Shown here: in pieces, positions 38,302-47,279 of the stretch
Numbering within the stretch: the stretch's first letter is position 1
Layout: each line of letters begins with the position of its first letter
Assembly: GCF_001598695.1 (NCBI RefSeq)
Contig: NZ_BCZK01000010.1
Coordinates: 1 to 64,000, forward strand
Direction of reading: 5' to 3'
DNA: 64,000 nucleotides
DNA from: Klebsiella oxytoca NBRC 105695
GTDB taxonomy: Bacteria; Pseudomonadota; Gammaproteobacteria; Enterobacterales; Enterobacteriaceae
The notes under the pieces: generated by a model
Told to the model about the DNA's origin: nothing
Seen by the model: only the letters and a program-made list of their open reading frames with translations
Database searches by the model: none
Position numbers and translations under genes: made by a program

Positions 38302-40323
38302 ATGAAAATGACACGGTTTTACCCTCTGATTGTGGGAGGGTTTCTGCTCCCGGGCATGGCTCATGCCCAGACTGCACAGCAAGACGAAACCACGCTGGTG
38401 GTCACCGCCAGTAAACAGTCTTCCCGCTCGGCATCAGCCAATAACGTCTCTTCTACCGTTATCAGCGCGACGGAGTTAAGCGACGCAGGCGTTACCGCCA
38501 GCGACAAACTCCCCCGAGTGTTGCCCGGACTCAATATTGAAAATAGCGGCAATATGCTTTTTTCAACGATCTCGCTTCGCGGCATCTCTTCTGCCCAGGA
38601 CTTCTATAACCCTGCCGTCACCCTGTATGTCGACGGGGTTCCCCAGCTATCTACTAACACCATCCAGGCGCTAACCGATGTGCAAAGCGTGGAGCTGCTG
38701 CGGGGTCCCCAGGGAACCTTGTATGGCAAAAGCGCTCAGGGCGGGATTATCAACATCGTCACGCAGCAGCCGGACAGCACCCCGCGCGGCTATATTGAAG
38801 GCGGCGTCAGCAGCCGCGACAGCTATCGTAGCAAGTTCAACCTGAGCGGCCCTCTTCAGGATGGTCTGCTCTATGGCAGCGTAACGCTGTTACGCCAGGT
38901 TGATGACGGCGAGATGATTAACCCTGCGACGGGAAGCGATGATTTAGGCGGCACCCGCGCCAGCATAGGGAATGTGAAACTGCGTCTGGCGCCGGACGAC
39001 CAGCCCTGGGAAATGGGATTTGCCGCCTCGCGCGAATGTACTCGCGCGACACAGGATGCCTATGTGGCATGGAATGATATTAAGAGCCGTAAACTGTCGA
39101 TCGACCCGGGGTCGCCGGACCCGTATATGCGGCGCTGCACTGACAGCCAGACGCTCAGCGGGAAATACAGCACCGAGGACTGGGTTTTCAATCTGATCGG
39201 CGCCTGGCAGCAGCAGAATTATTCACGCACTTTTCCTTCCGGCTCGTTGATCGTCAATATGCCCCAACGCTGGAATCAGGATGTGCAGGAGCTACGCGCC
39301 GCGACTCTCGGCGAGACGCGGACCGTGGATATGGTGTTCGGATTGTACCGGCAGAATACCCGGGAGAAGCTAAATTCAGCCTACGATATGCCGACCATGC
39401 CCTATTTAAGCAGCACCGGCTACACCACCGCCGAAACGCTGGCCGCCTACAGCGATCTGACCTGGCATTTAACCGATCGTTTAGACATCGGCGGCGGCGC
39501 GCGTTTCTCACATGATAAAGCCAGCACGCAGTATCACGGCAGTATGCTCGGTAACCCCTTTGGCGATCGTGGTAAAAGCAGTGATGACCACGTGCTCGGA
39601 CAGCTCTCCGCAGGCTATATGCTGACCGACGACTGGCGGGTGTATACCCGCGTAGCGCAGGGATATAAACCTTCCGGATATAATATCGTGCCTACCGCAG
39701 GCCTTGATGCCAGGCCGTTCAGCGCGGAAAAATCCATCAACTACGAAATTGGCACCCGCTACGAGACCGCCGACGTCACGCTGCAAGCTGCGACGTTTTA
39801 TACCCACACCAAAGATATGCAGCTCTACTCTGGTCCGGTCGGGATGCAGACCTTAAGCAACGCGGGGAGAGCCGACGCCACCGGCGTTGAGCTTGAGGCA
39901 AAATGGCGGTTTACGCCCGGCTGGTCATGGGACATCAATGGCAACATGATCCGTTCCGAATTCACCAATGACAGTGAGCTGTATCACGGCAATCGGGTGC
40001 CGTTTGTTCCGCGTTACGGCGCGGGAAGCAGCGTGAACGGCATGATTGATACCCGTTATGGGGCGCTGATGCCCCGACTGGCGGTGAATCTGGTGGGACC
40101 GCATTATTTCGATGGCGATAACCAGCTGCGGCAAGGGACTTACGCCACCCTCGACAGCAGCCTGGGCTGGCAGGCGACTGAACGGATGAATATTTCCGTC
40201 TATGTCGATAATCTGTTCGATCGCCGTTACCGTACCTACGGCTATATGAACGGCAGCAGCGCTGTCGCGCAGGTCAATATGGGCCGCACCGTGGGGATCA
40301 ATACGCGCATTGATTTCTTCTGA
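38302..40323 (+). CDS. fyuA: Yersiniabactin/pesticin TonB-dependent receptor FyuA
   Basis: This 673-aa outer-membrane receptor imports ferric yersiniabactin and, in Yersinia and E. coli, is the pesticin receptor. A signal peptide of about 22 residues ends in GMAHA. The mature N-terminus carries the TonB box (ETTLVVTA). The plug domain spans ~45-155 with the characteristic VELLRGPQGTLYGKSAQGGIIN motif, and a 22-strand beta-barrel ends in a terminal aromatic (RIDFF). The gene has its own YbtA/Fur promoter after ybtE. It is full length with no frameshift and forms the right edge of the yersiniabactin locus. Confidence 0.97.
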   Translation: MKMTRFYPLIVGGFLLPGMAHAQTAQQDETTLVVTASKQSSRSASANNVSSTVISATELSDAGVTASDKLPRVLPGLNIENSGNMLFSTISLRGISSAQDFYNPAVTLYVDGVPQLSTNTIQALTDVQSVELLRGPQGTLYGKSAQGGIINIVTQQPDSTPRGYIEGGVSSRDSYRSKFNLSGPLQDGLLYGSVTLLRQVDDGEMINPATGSDDLGGTRASIGNVKLRLAPDDQPWEMGFAASRECTRATQDAYVAWNDIKSRKLSIDPGSPDPYMRRCTDSQTLSGKYSTEDWVFNLIGAWQQQNYSRTFPSGSLIVNMPQRWNQDVQELRAATLGETRTVDMVFGLYRQNTREKLNSAYDMPTMPYLSSTGYTTAETLAAYSDLTWHLTDRLDIGGGARFSHDKASTQYHGSMLGNPFGDRGKSSDDHVLGQLSAGYMLTDDWRVYTRVAQGYKPSGYNIVPTAGLDARPFSAEKSINYEIGTRYETADVTLQAATFYTHTKDMQLYSGPVGMQTLSNAGRADATGVELEAKWRFTPGWSWDINGNMIRSEFTNDSELYHGNRVPFVPRYGAGSSVNGMIDTRYGALMPRLAVNLVGPHYFDGDNQLRQGTYATLDSSLGWQATERMNISVYVDNLFDRRYRTYGYMNGSSAVAQVNMGRTVGINTRIDFF

Positions 40324-40368
40324 CAATCGATAGAGGGGGGCGATTAGCGCATCCCCTTCACCGCTGAC

Positions 40369-40950
40369 TCACCGCTGGGTTTGACCGCCTCCGGTCGGGA
40401 GCATAAGCTGCAGAACAGGATAGCGTTCCAGCCAGCGTTTTTCCGCCACGCGCTGGCGGAAAATATTCAGCTTATCGCCCTCAAATTCCGGCGTTGGCCG
40501 CAGGCGACGTTCAAACAGATCGTCGAGTCCGTAAGGCGCAATGACCTCAATAAGGCCAGAGCGCCCTATTCTGACCGCGATGGCCGTCGCCGTCTCAGGC
40601 CAGTAGCTAAGCGCATTCTCCGTTGAATGATAAGGTTGATTACCGTTACGCCGGTGCATTCTGGCCTGATTCTTCACCGACCAGTTAAAGGCGGGCGACC
40701 GTTGGCAAAGCCCCGCTACCAGCGCGTTATCGTGGGCAGCACTGCAGCTTTTCGGATCGAACCAGACAACATCCACATCACCCGAAACCGGCCTTTGACC
40801 GTATCCGTGCAGATGATCCCAAACCGCATCTCTGACCAGGCCGGCACCGATCCAGCCATCGTTGAGTTCGAGCGCCTGAACGGCATAAAGCGCCTCCATT
40901 CTGAGCGGGTCGCTGAATAATAATCTCTGTAATTCGTCCTGATATTTCAT
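40369..40950 (-). CDS. Nucleotidyltransferase-like protein (DUF925/NTP_transf_6 type)
   Basis: I chose the ATG at 40950 (193 aa, MKYQDELQRLLFSDP) because an AGGCGA ribosome-binding site precedes it and the protein then begins with the helical region usual for the family. An upstream ATG at 41013 would overlap the possible start of the divergent RpiR-type gene. Motifs are WIGAGLVRDAVWDHLHG near residue 33-50 and SGDVDVVWFDP near 58, the glycine-arginine and DxD pattern of a nucleotidyltransferase fold. The family is widespread and without a clear function. The gene converges on fyuA, ending 45 bp from its stop. Confidence 0.8.
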   Translation of the reverse strand: MKYQDELQRLLFSDPLRMEALYAVQALELNDGWIGAGLVRDAVWDHLHGYGQRPVSGDVDVVWFDPKSCSAAHDNALVAGLCQRSPAFNWSVKNQARMHRRNGNQPYHSTENALSYWPETATAIAVRIGRSGLIEVIAPYGLDDLFERRLRPTPEFEGDKLNIFRQRVAEKRWLERYPVLQLMLPTGGGQTQR

Positions 40951-41072
40951 TCTTCGCCTGGTGCCGTCTGATTGCCTGGCGACAAATCTGCCTGATGGCA
41001 GAGTGGTTATCAACCTTCCGATTATCTTGTATGATGGCGAACAATTATCGTCTCACTTTTAAAGGTGGCCAG

Positions 41073-41924
41073 GTGCTTGATCTAAAGCTAAGAGAAGTGA
41101 ATAACAATCTGTCCGCCAAAGAGCGTCTTGTCGCCGACTATATTCTGGCGAATAAGCCGCTGCTAAAAAGCATGAGCATTCAGACCCTGGCCAAAGCGAA
41201 TGATGTCAGCACCACAACCATCCTGCGTCTCTGCCACAAACTCGGCTATCAGGGTTTCAGCGATCTTAAAATTGATCTGATCACCTCGTCTGGTCATCCC
41301 CAGCACGACAAGGTTTTACAGGAGGATATCAATCTTGATGACTCTGTAGAGAGCGTCAATCATAAAATCCAGCTGATTGAAAAATCCTCCATTGATGAGA
41401 CCCATGCCATCGTGAATATCGAACAGCTAGAGCTGGCGATAGCGCTGATCAGGAAGAGTAATAAGATCGTGATTTACGGTGCCGGCAGCAGCGGACTCGT
41501 CGGTAAAGAGCTGGAGTATCAGCTCATCAAAATAAAGAAAGACGTGAGCTGTCACGCGGATTACAGTATCCAGTACAGCATCGTCAATACGCTGGATGAG
41601 CATGACCTGGTGATTATTCTCTCCCACTCCGGCGAAAACCTGGAAAGCGTTAAGCTGCTGACCATGGCTCAGCAGCTGGGCGTTCCGTCAATTGCTATCA
41701 CCAAAATGGGGCAAAGCCGCATCTCTGCTCTCGCTACCGTTCTGTTACACACCATCACCAGCGAAAGCGTATCTCGCCTGATCCCTATCCGTTCAAAAAT
41801 GTCGCAGCTCTCGGTTATCAATATGCTGGTGACGAATCTCTTTATTCAGCAATACGACGATCGCCTGCTGAAACAAACCCAAAACCGCGCCCAGCGTTTC
41901 TACAATCAGAATCACAAATCCTGA
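41073..41924 (+). CDS. RpiR/MurR-family regulator with SIS domain
   Basis: An N-terminal HTH_6 domain (~1-75: SAKERLVADYIL, MSIQTLAKANDVSTTTILRL, KLGYQGFSDLK) is followed by a sugar-phosphate-binding SIS domain (~105-260: IVIYGAGSSGLVGKELEYQL, LVIILSHSGENLESV). I prefer the GTG at 41073 (283 aa), which has an AAAGGTGG ribosome-binding site 8 nt upstream. The frame is open to ATGs at 40995 and 41034, which lack a good site and crowd the divergent gene. It probably senses the phosphorylated sugar taken up by the PTS genes that follow about 200 bp downstream, and controls them. The DNA-binding target is not evident. Confidence 0.85.
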   Translation: MLDLKLREVNNNLSAKERLVADYILANKPLLKSMSIQTLAKANDVSTTTILRLCHKLGYQGFSDLKIDLITSSGHPQHDKVLQEDINLDDSVESVNHKIQLIEKSSIDETHAIVNIEQLELAIALIRKSNKIVIYGAGSSGLVGKELEYQLIKIKKDVSCHADYSIQYSIVNTLDEHDLVIILSHSGENLESVKLLTMAQQLGVPSIAITKMGQSRISALATVLLHTITSESVSRLIPIRSKMSQLSVINMLVTNLFIQQYDDRLLKQTQNRAQRFYNQNHKS

Positions 41925-41965
41925 CGAATAACGCGCTCCAGCCTCCTGCCCTTGCCGTGTCTGCG

Positions 41966-41988
41966 GCGCCGTAAACCCAACACGGCGC
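41966..41988 (+). terminator. Hairpin between regulator and PTS operon
   Basis: A 7-bp stem GCGCCGT (41966-41972) / ACGGCGC (41982-41988) with a 9-nt loop lies 42 bp after the regulator stop. No T-run follows, so it may only attenuate. The PTS promoter probably lies between here and 42133. Confidence 0.4.
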
Positions 41989-42132
41989 TGAATAACTGAA
42001 GAGTGATCACCCTCGCAGAATGAATAAATGGGACTTCTGTCCTGTGTATTCCCTCACCTTAAAGTAATACTATTACTAACATCGAAACAATAAATAGTAA
42101 TAATGTCACTCAACGTCAGCTCGGGAGAACGT

Positions 42133-42564
42133 ATGCAAACTGAAATTCCTGTCATTCTGGTCAGCCACGGTCCTTTTGCCCAAGGGGCGCTTTCCTGTGC
42201 GGAAATGCTTATCGGTGAACAGCGCAACGTGTCGGTGATTTCGCTGCAGCCTGAGGCCAATATCAGCGATGTGCGCGCCACGCTGCTCGAGACCTATCTC
42301 TCGGTCAATAAGGGAAACGGCGTGGTGATACTGGTCGATATGATGGGCGGTTCGCCATGCAACCTGGCGAGCGAGCTCTTTTTGACCTATCCGGACATCC
42401 TGCTGTTCTGCGGGTTCAATATCCCGACGCTGCTGGAAGTGCTCAGCAATCGTGATTTACCGCGGGATGAGATTGCAACAATTATTGAAGACGTTTTCCC
42501 GGGTAGCTGTTTTAACATCGGAAAAACGTTACACGCTGAATACACACAATCGACCGATCTGTAG
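42133..42564 (+). CDS. Mannose-family PTS EIIA component
   Basis: A 143-aa cytoplasmic phosphocarrier. The start at 42133 follows a GGGAG ribosome-binding site and gives the normal short beta-strand before the active histidine (MQTEIPVILVSHGPFAQG, His12). It takes phosphate from HPr and passes it to EIIB. The MMGGSPCNLA motif in the middle is typical of the mannose/sorbose (PTS-EIIA fructose subgroup) family. It is the first of five co-directional genes (EIIA, EIIB, EIIC, EIID, phosphatase) with gaps of 11, 40, -4 and 10 bp. Confidence 0.9.
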   Translation: MQTEIPVILVSHGPFAQGALSCAEMLIGEQRNVSVISLQPEANISDVRATLLETYLSVNKGNGVVILVDMMGGSPCNLASELFLTYPDILLFCGFNIPTLLEVLSNRDLPRDEIATIIEDVFPGSCFNIGKTLHAEYTQSTDL

Positions 42565-42575
42565 GGGAAATAAAT

Positions 42576-43046
42576 ATGCCGATTAATCTCGCAAGAATTG
42601 ATGACCGTCTGATTCACGGCCAGGTAATTACCACGTGGGTAAAAAACCACGATATCGAACAAGTGCTCATCATCAACGATAAAGTCGCTGGCGACAAAAT
42701 CCAGCAATCGGTTTTAACCATGTCCGCGCCGCCCGAATTAAAGGTACAGGTATTCGGCGTGCAGAAATTTATCGAAATCCTGCAAAAAACGGAAATTAAA
42801 AGACGCACCATGCTGCTGTTCACTAACAGTATTGATGTAAACACGCTCGTTGAAAACGGGGTGAAAATCGACAAACTCAACGTCGGCGGCATGCGAATGC
42901 AGGAAGGCAGAAAGAGTCTTTCCCGCGCCGTCGCGGTAACGCCGGAAGAAGAACAAGCCTTTAAATCGCTCATAGCCAGGAATATACCGGTGGAAATACA
43001 GATGGTGCCCAAAGATCCGGTAGTTGATCTGCAAACGTTAATTTAA
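42576..43046 (+). CDS. Mannose/sorbose-family PTS EIIB component
   Basis: A 156-aa cytoplasmic protein that receives phosphate from EIIA on the histidine of the ARIDDRLIHGQV motif (His15) and transfers it to the incoming sugar. Full-length match to the sorbose-type IIB fold, including VNVGGM-type residues (LNVGGMRMQEGRKSLSRAV) after residue 100. An AGGGGAAATAA ribosome-binding site precedes the ATG. It is translationally linked to EIIA by an 11-bp gap. Confidence 0.92.
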   Translation: MPINLARIDDRLIHGQVITTWVKNHDIEQVLIINDKVAGDKIQQSVLTMSAPPELKVQVFGVQKFIEILQKTEIKRRTMLLFTNSIDVNTLVENGVKIDKLNVGGMRMQEGRKSLSRAVAVTPEEEQAFKSLIARNIPVEIQMVPKDPVVDLQTLI

Positions 43047-43086
43047 CGCCAGCGCGTATGACGCCTTTTAAAACAGGGAATACTCT

Positions 43087-43881
43087 ATGTTAATTGAAGC
43101 TTTTCTGGTCGCCATCTGGGCAGGGATCTGCTCACTGGACGACGTCGGGCCGCAGATGCTGCGTCGCCCGCTTCTGACGGGAACCGTTGCTGGAATTATT
43201 ATGGGCGATACGGTTCAGGGGCTGGCGATCGCCGCCACGCTGGAGCTGATGTGGATGGGGATCGGCAACGTCGGGGCCTATTCCGCACCCGACATTATTG
43301 CCGGATCAATCATCGGCGTCGCTCTGGGCATTTCCTCCAAAGGCGGTATCGCTGCGGGCATCGCCCTCGCCGTCCCGGTGTCGATACTCTGCCAGCAGCT
43401 TCTTATCATCTGGCGCTCTTTCGCCAGTTTCCTGAACGTATGGGCGGAGAAGTCCATTCAGGAGGGTGACTATGGTAAGCTGCTGAAAGTCCATTATTTC
43501 TCTACGCCGCTGTGGTTTCTGATCCGCGCCGTCCCCTGCTTCCTGGCCGTCTATTTTGGCGGGGAGCTGGTGGGTCGGATTCTGGCCGCCATCCCGGAAA
43601 GTATTCTGACCGGTATGGGCGTTGCCGCCAAAATGATCCCGGCCATCGGCGTCTGTATCCTCCTCTTAATGCTGCTGAAAGGCCGGATGTGGTTCTTCTT
43701 CCTGCTTGGCTTCATGCTCACCACCTATCTGAAGCTGCCGATCATTCCCATTACCTTTATCGCTCTTGCTTTTGCCGTGCTCTATGACATGGCCTACAGC
43801 AATGGTCAGAAGGCCGAGAGTTCACCTGCGGAAAAAGAGCAGCAGTCCACTACCGACACTGAAGAAGGATATGACTTATGA
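43087..43881 (+). CDS. Mannose-family PTS EIIC component
   Basis: A 264-aa integral membrane subunit that forms the sugar pathway with EIID. The family marks are near the N-terminus, WAGICSLDDVGPQMLRRPLLTG, followed by ATLELMWMGIGNVGAYSAPD, a conserved motif of the mannose/sorbose IIC group. Several hydrophobic segments follow. The C-terminal tail is acidic and Ser/Thr-rich. It overlaps the EIID start by 4 bp (ATGA). The sugar specificity cannot be read from the sequence. Confidence 0.92.
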   Translation: MLIEAFLVAIWAGICSLDDVGPQMLRRPLLTGTVAGIIMGDTVQGLAIAATLELMWMGIGNVGAYSAPDIIAGSIIGVALGISSKGGIAAGIALAVPVSILCQQLLIIWRSFASFLNVWAEKSIQEGDYGKLLKVHYFSTPLWFLIRAVPCFLAVYFGGELVGRILAAIPESILTGMGVAAKMIPAIGVCILLLMLLKGRMWFFFLLGFMLTTYLKLPIIPITFIALAFAVLYDMAYSNGQKAESSPAEKEQQSTTDTEEGYDL

Positions 43882-44729
43882 GCGATATCGCCTCTTATCG
43901 GGTGGCCGAAACCGCAACCCAGGACAAAAAACTGACTAAGCAGGATCTAAACCGTATTTTCTGGAATATCCAGTCAATGTCCTTTTCCTATAACTATGAG
44001 AAGTTACAAACCATCGGCTTTGCGCACTGCATGATCCCGGTGCTTGAGCGACTCTACGCTGATGCCGATAAAGCAACGCGCATTAAAGCCATGAAGCGCC
44101 ACCTTGAGTTTTACAACTCACAGGTGAATACCGGCGCGCTGATCCTTGGCGTCACCGCCGCGCTGGAGGAAAAAACCTCGGAAGAAGAAAAAGAAGCCGT
44201 GGTGTCGGTAAAAGCCGGGCTGATGGGACCCTTTGCCGGTCTCGGGGATAGCTTACTCAAATTTACCTGGCTGCCAATCTGCGGCAGTATCGGGGCGGCC
44301 TTTGCGCTTCAGGGCAATATTATTGGCCCTCTTCTGATGTTCATCCTGTTTAATATCGTTAACGTCGGCTCAAAATATTTCTTTATCCACTATGGCTATA
44401 ACAAGGGCGTAGACTTAATCGAGCAGTCGAAAAACTCGAACATTATCCAGCGTATCTCCAACATCGCCAACGTGGTCGGCGTGATGGTGCTGGGGTCGTT
44501 AATAGCGACAACCGTGAAAATATCAACTCCGCTGGTTATTGCGGTTGGCGAGCAGTCGATAAAAGTGCAGGAGATGTTCGATAAAGTTATTCCTAACTTG
44601 CTGACCCTGCTATTCGCGCTGGGTATCTTTTTCCTCGTCAAAAAATTTAAGGGCAAACATACCGTCGCGCTCATCATCGGCATGATGTGCATCGGCGTCA
44701 TTTGTTCGATGTTGGGAATTTTAAATTAA
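43878..44729 (+). CDS. Mannose-family PTS EIID component
   Basis: A 283-aa membrane subunit and partner of EIIC. The soluble N-terminal part has the family motifs SMSFSYNYEKLQTIGFAH and RHLEFYNSQVNTGALILG. GLMGPFAGLGDSLLKFTW is the IID signature before the membrane segments. One membrane segment closes the C-terminus (GMMCIGVICSMLGIL). Together with EIIA, EIIB and EIIC it makes a complete four-subunit permease. It ends 10 bp before the phosphatase gene, suggesting one transcript. Confidence 0.92.
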   Translation: MSDIASYRVAETATQDKKLTKQDLNRIFWNIQSMSFSYNYEKLQTIGFAHCMIPVLERLYADADKATRIKAMKRHLEFYNSQVNTGALILGVTAALEEKTSEEEKEAVVSVKAGLMGPFAGLGDSLLKFTWLPICGSIGAAFALQGNIIGPLLMFILFNIVNVGSKYFFIHYGYNKGVDLIEQSKNSNIIQRISNIANVVGVMVLGSLIATTVKISTPLVIAVGEQSIKVQEMFDKVIPNLLTLLFALGIFFLVKKFKGKHTVALIIGMMCIGVICSMLGILN

Positions 44730-44739
44730 GGGAAGATGT

Positions 44740-45792
44740 ATGAATGAAACACCGCAGTTTTCCGTTATTCGTCATAATCATACGCAGCTTGAAATTCATT
44801 TTTCCAAAGCATTAGATAACGCCACGCTTTACTGGACGCGAGACCGCGATATTCACACCGCCGAGCGTAACTTGATTAACGATTGTATCTCAGGTCCGGT
44901 ATATTTTGATGACCCTTTGCAGGCGCGGCAGCGTATCTATTTTATCGTGGAACATGCGCAAAGTTCATGGTTGTTTGGCGAAAGAACCCTGCCGATATCC
45001 GGTATAAATAATTTCAGGGATATCGGAGGGTATCGCGGTGCAGGCGGCAAAAGGGTTAAATGGGGCCTGCTCTATCGCTCCAACCATCTGTATAATTTGA
45101 CGCCGCAGGCTCAGGCCTACCTGGAAGGCCTGGAGGTAAAAACCATTATCGATTACCGCAGCGCCAACGAAATCGCGAAAAGCCCCAACGGCTTTATCGG
45201 TGAAAATAAGACCTTCCACCTGGATGCCACGGCGCAAACCGCAGAGCTGGCGGCCCAGTTTGCCGCCGAACCCAGCAATGAGGATCGCGCGCTGATCGAG
45301 AGCGTTATACGCGATATACCGGCGGAACTGATTAACGGTCAGGGAGGCCAGGTCATTGAGCAGTACAGGCATTTTGTACTCAGCGACAAGTCAAAAAAAG
45401 CCTTTAAGGCGATGATTAACGTCCTGCTTGACCCGGGCAATGCTCCGAATATTCAGCATTGTCGTGGGGGCAAAGATCGCACCGGCTATGGCGCTTTATT
45501 GATACTCTCCATGCTTGGCGTTTCTGAACAGGATATTATCGCCGACTACATGCTGACCGGCGCAAACCGCCTGGCGCGAAATAATGTGAAGATGACCGCC
45601 TATCGACAAATTACCGATAATCAGGATGTACTCGATTACTTACTTACCCTGATCGATACCCGGGAGGTATTTATCGTTGAAACACTGAACACCATGAAGG
45701 CACTCTCCGGCAGCGTTAATGCTTATATTAAAAATGAGCTTGGCTTTACCGACGCTGACTTTATTAAAATGCAGGAAAACTATTTACAGTAG
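44740..45792 (+). CDS. Tyrosine-phosphatase-family protein (Y_phosphatase3 type) in a PTS operon
   Basis: A 350-aa protein with no signal peptide. An N-terminal ~90-residue beta-rich region precedes the phosphatase domain, which begins with the family motif NNFRDIGGYRGAGGK near residue 90-105. The catalytic loop is HCRGGKDRTGYG, with Cys241 and Arg247, the CX5R nucleophile and phosphate-binding residues. The lysine and aspartate inside the loop (KD) are typical of the group that includes Listeria LipA and phosphoinositide-like phosphatases. It is the last gene of the PTS operon (10-bp gap) and the only enzyme in it. I infer, without proof, that it removes phosphate from the imported sugar-phosphate or regulates the system. 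Confidence 0.85.
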   Translation: MNETPQFSVIRHNHTQLEIHFSKALDNATLYWTRDRDIHTAERNLINDCISGPVYFDDPLQARQRIYFIVEHAQSSWLFGERTLPISGINNFRDIGGYRGAGGKRVKWGLLYRSNHLYNLTPQAQAYLEGLEVKTIIDYRSANEIAKSPNGFIGENKTFHLDATAQTAELAAQFAAEPSNEDRALIESVIRDIPAELINGQGGQVIEQYRHFVLSDKSKKAFKAMINVLLDPGNAPNIQHCRGGKDRTGYGALLILSMLGVSEQDIIADYMLTGANRLARNNVKMTAYRQITDNQDVLDYLLTLIDTREVFIVETLNTMKALSGSVNAYIKNELGFTDADFIKMQENYLQ

Positions 45793-45827
45793 TCCCTCGC
45801 GCTAACTGGAAAAACTGGTAGAAATAA

Positions 45828-45849
45828 GCCTCCAGTTCAGGCTGGAGGC
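45828..45849. terminator. Bidirectional hairpin between convergent operons
   Basis: A perfect 8-bp stem GCCTCCAG (45828-45835) / CTGGAGGC (45842-45849) with a 6-nt loop, in the 81-bp gap between the phosphatase gene (plus) and the MFS gene (minus). It can end both transcripts. Confidence 0.6.
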
Positions 45850-45873
45850 CTGGTCGTGTCTGTCAGTTAACCA

Positions 45874-47163
45874 TCATGAACAGGACGCTGCCGCCGGGTC
45901 CACAATCGGTTTATTCACCATAAAGAAGTAAACCAGCGAAGCCATAAAAGCGATGACCGAAGAGGCCACCAGCGCCAGGGTAAATGAACCGGTATTATCC
46001 AGAATCATTCCGGTAATAATTGGCGCAAACGACCCTCCGATAAAACCGCCGAAGTTCTGAATGCCGCTCACCGAGGTTATCAGCCGTGACGGTACCGACA
46101 CCAGGATCAGTCCCCATGCCGAGGTACCGGCAAAGTGAATGGAGAAGAGCGCCATACTAATGCAGGCGACCGCCATAAACGTACTGTCAGTATAAGCGGC
46201 GGGGAGCGTAAAGCCGGCAGCGCAAAGCAGGCCAAGGCAGATCATCCATTTACGGCTCTTCATTTTATCCGCGCCGCGCTTCATCACCCAGTCGGCTACG
46301 GCGCCGTTAACCAGCATACCGGCAGCGCCAAACAGGAACGGAATAGCCGCTACCCAACCGGTTTTTTCCAGGCTCAGGCCGCGGGACATTTCGAGATAAG
46401 AAGGCAGCCAGGTGAGGAATAACCAAACCATGTAGCCGACGCCGTTGAAACCGATGATCATTCCCCACATCGATTTTTGCTTAAACAGACCGGCCCAGTC
46501 CTTCAGGGTCACCTTTTCCTTGCTGGAAGGAGGCGTTTCCTCTTCCAGGTGCGCGATGTCTTCCGCCGACAGGCCGGCATCTTCCCGGTTGCGATAGAAC
46601 ATAAACCAGAGGATAGAAAGAATAATACCGCTCACCCCGATGATGATGAACATCATGCGCCAGCCGAAAGCCAGCATCATGGCGATCAGCAGCGGCGGCG
46701 CCAGCGCCTGCGCCAGAGTTGATGACATATTCACAATCCCCATCGGCACGCCGCGCTGACGGATGTTATACCAGTCATTAACGACTTTTACGCCGGTAGG
46801 CAGGTGCGGCGACTCCCCTATGCCGAGAACGATACGGGCGACAATCATCTGGCTGAAGGAGCCGACAAACCCCAGCGCGGTCTGAGCTGCGGACCACAGG
46901 AAGATACCGAAGCCATACACCTTTTTAACGCCGAACCGTTCCATCACCATGCCAATCGGCAGCTGGCACAGCGCATAGCCAAAGGAGAATACCGAGAGCA
47001 ACAATCCCATTTCCGTTGCCGTCAACCCCATCTCTTCACGGATAGTGGTATTGGCAATCGAAAGTGAGGTTCTGTCGAGGAAGTTAATAATACCCGCCAC
47101 GAGCAAAAACAATAATGCCATGATTTGCAAACGCTTCAGGCGAGAGCTTGCTTGACTGGACAT
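45874..47163 (-). CDS. MFS transporter, anion:cation symporter type (hexuronate/galactonate-like)
   Basis: A 429-aa, 12-TM permease. The first helix ends in the ACS-family motif INFLDRTSLSIANT. The loop motif GYALCQLPIGMVMERFGVKKVYGFGIFLWS, RIVLGIGESPHLPTGVKVVNDWY and MGIVNMSSTLAQALAPPL match the DgoT/ExuT/GudP group that brings in organic anions with protons. It is the last gene of a minus-strand set headed by the DauR-like regulator, with a 116-bp gap from ridA. From context I infer that the substrate is an acidic compound, perhaps an N-acyl amino acid or D-amino acid, that the M20 and PLP enzymes then process. Confidence 0.88.
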   Translation of the reverse strand: MSSQASSRLKRLQIMALLFLLVAGIINFLDRTSLSIANTTIREEMGLTATEMGLLLSVFSFGYALCQLPIGMVMERFGVKKVYGFGIFLWSAAQTALGFVGSFSQMIVARIVLGIGESPHLPTGVKVVNDWYNIRQRGVPMGIVNMSSTLAQALAPPLLIAMMLAFGWRMMFIIIGVSGIILSILWFMFYRNREDAGLSAEDIAHLEEETPPSSKEKVTLKDWAGLFKQKSMWGMIIGFNGVGYMVWLFLTWLPSYLEMSRGLSLEKTGWVAAIPFLFGAAGMLVNGAVADWVMKRGADKMKSRKWMICLGLLCAAGFTLPAAYTDSTFMAVACISMALFSIHFAGTSAWGLILVSVPSRLITSVSGIQNFGGFIGGSFAPIITGMILDNTGSFTLALVASSVIAFMASLVYFFMVNKPIVDPAAASCS

Positions 47164-47279
47164 ATATTATCCTTTTGTAATGTTAACTACGGCAGCATTC
47201 TGCACGGCGCAGAATAATGCCGTCACAGGGACCCGGATATATTCCCGGAGGAAAGATAAATGTTAAATACTAAATAAGT

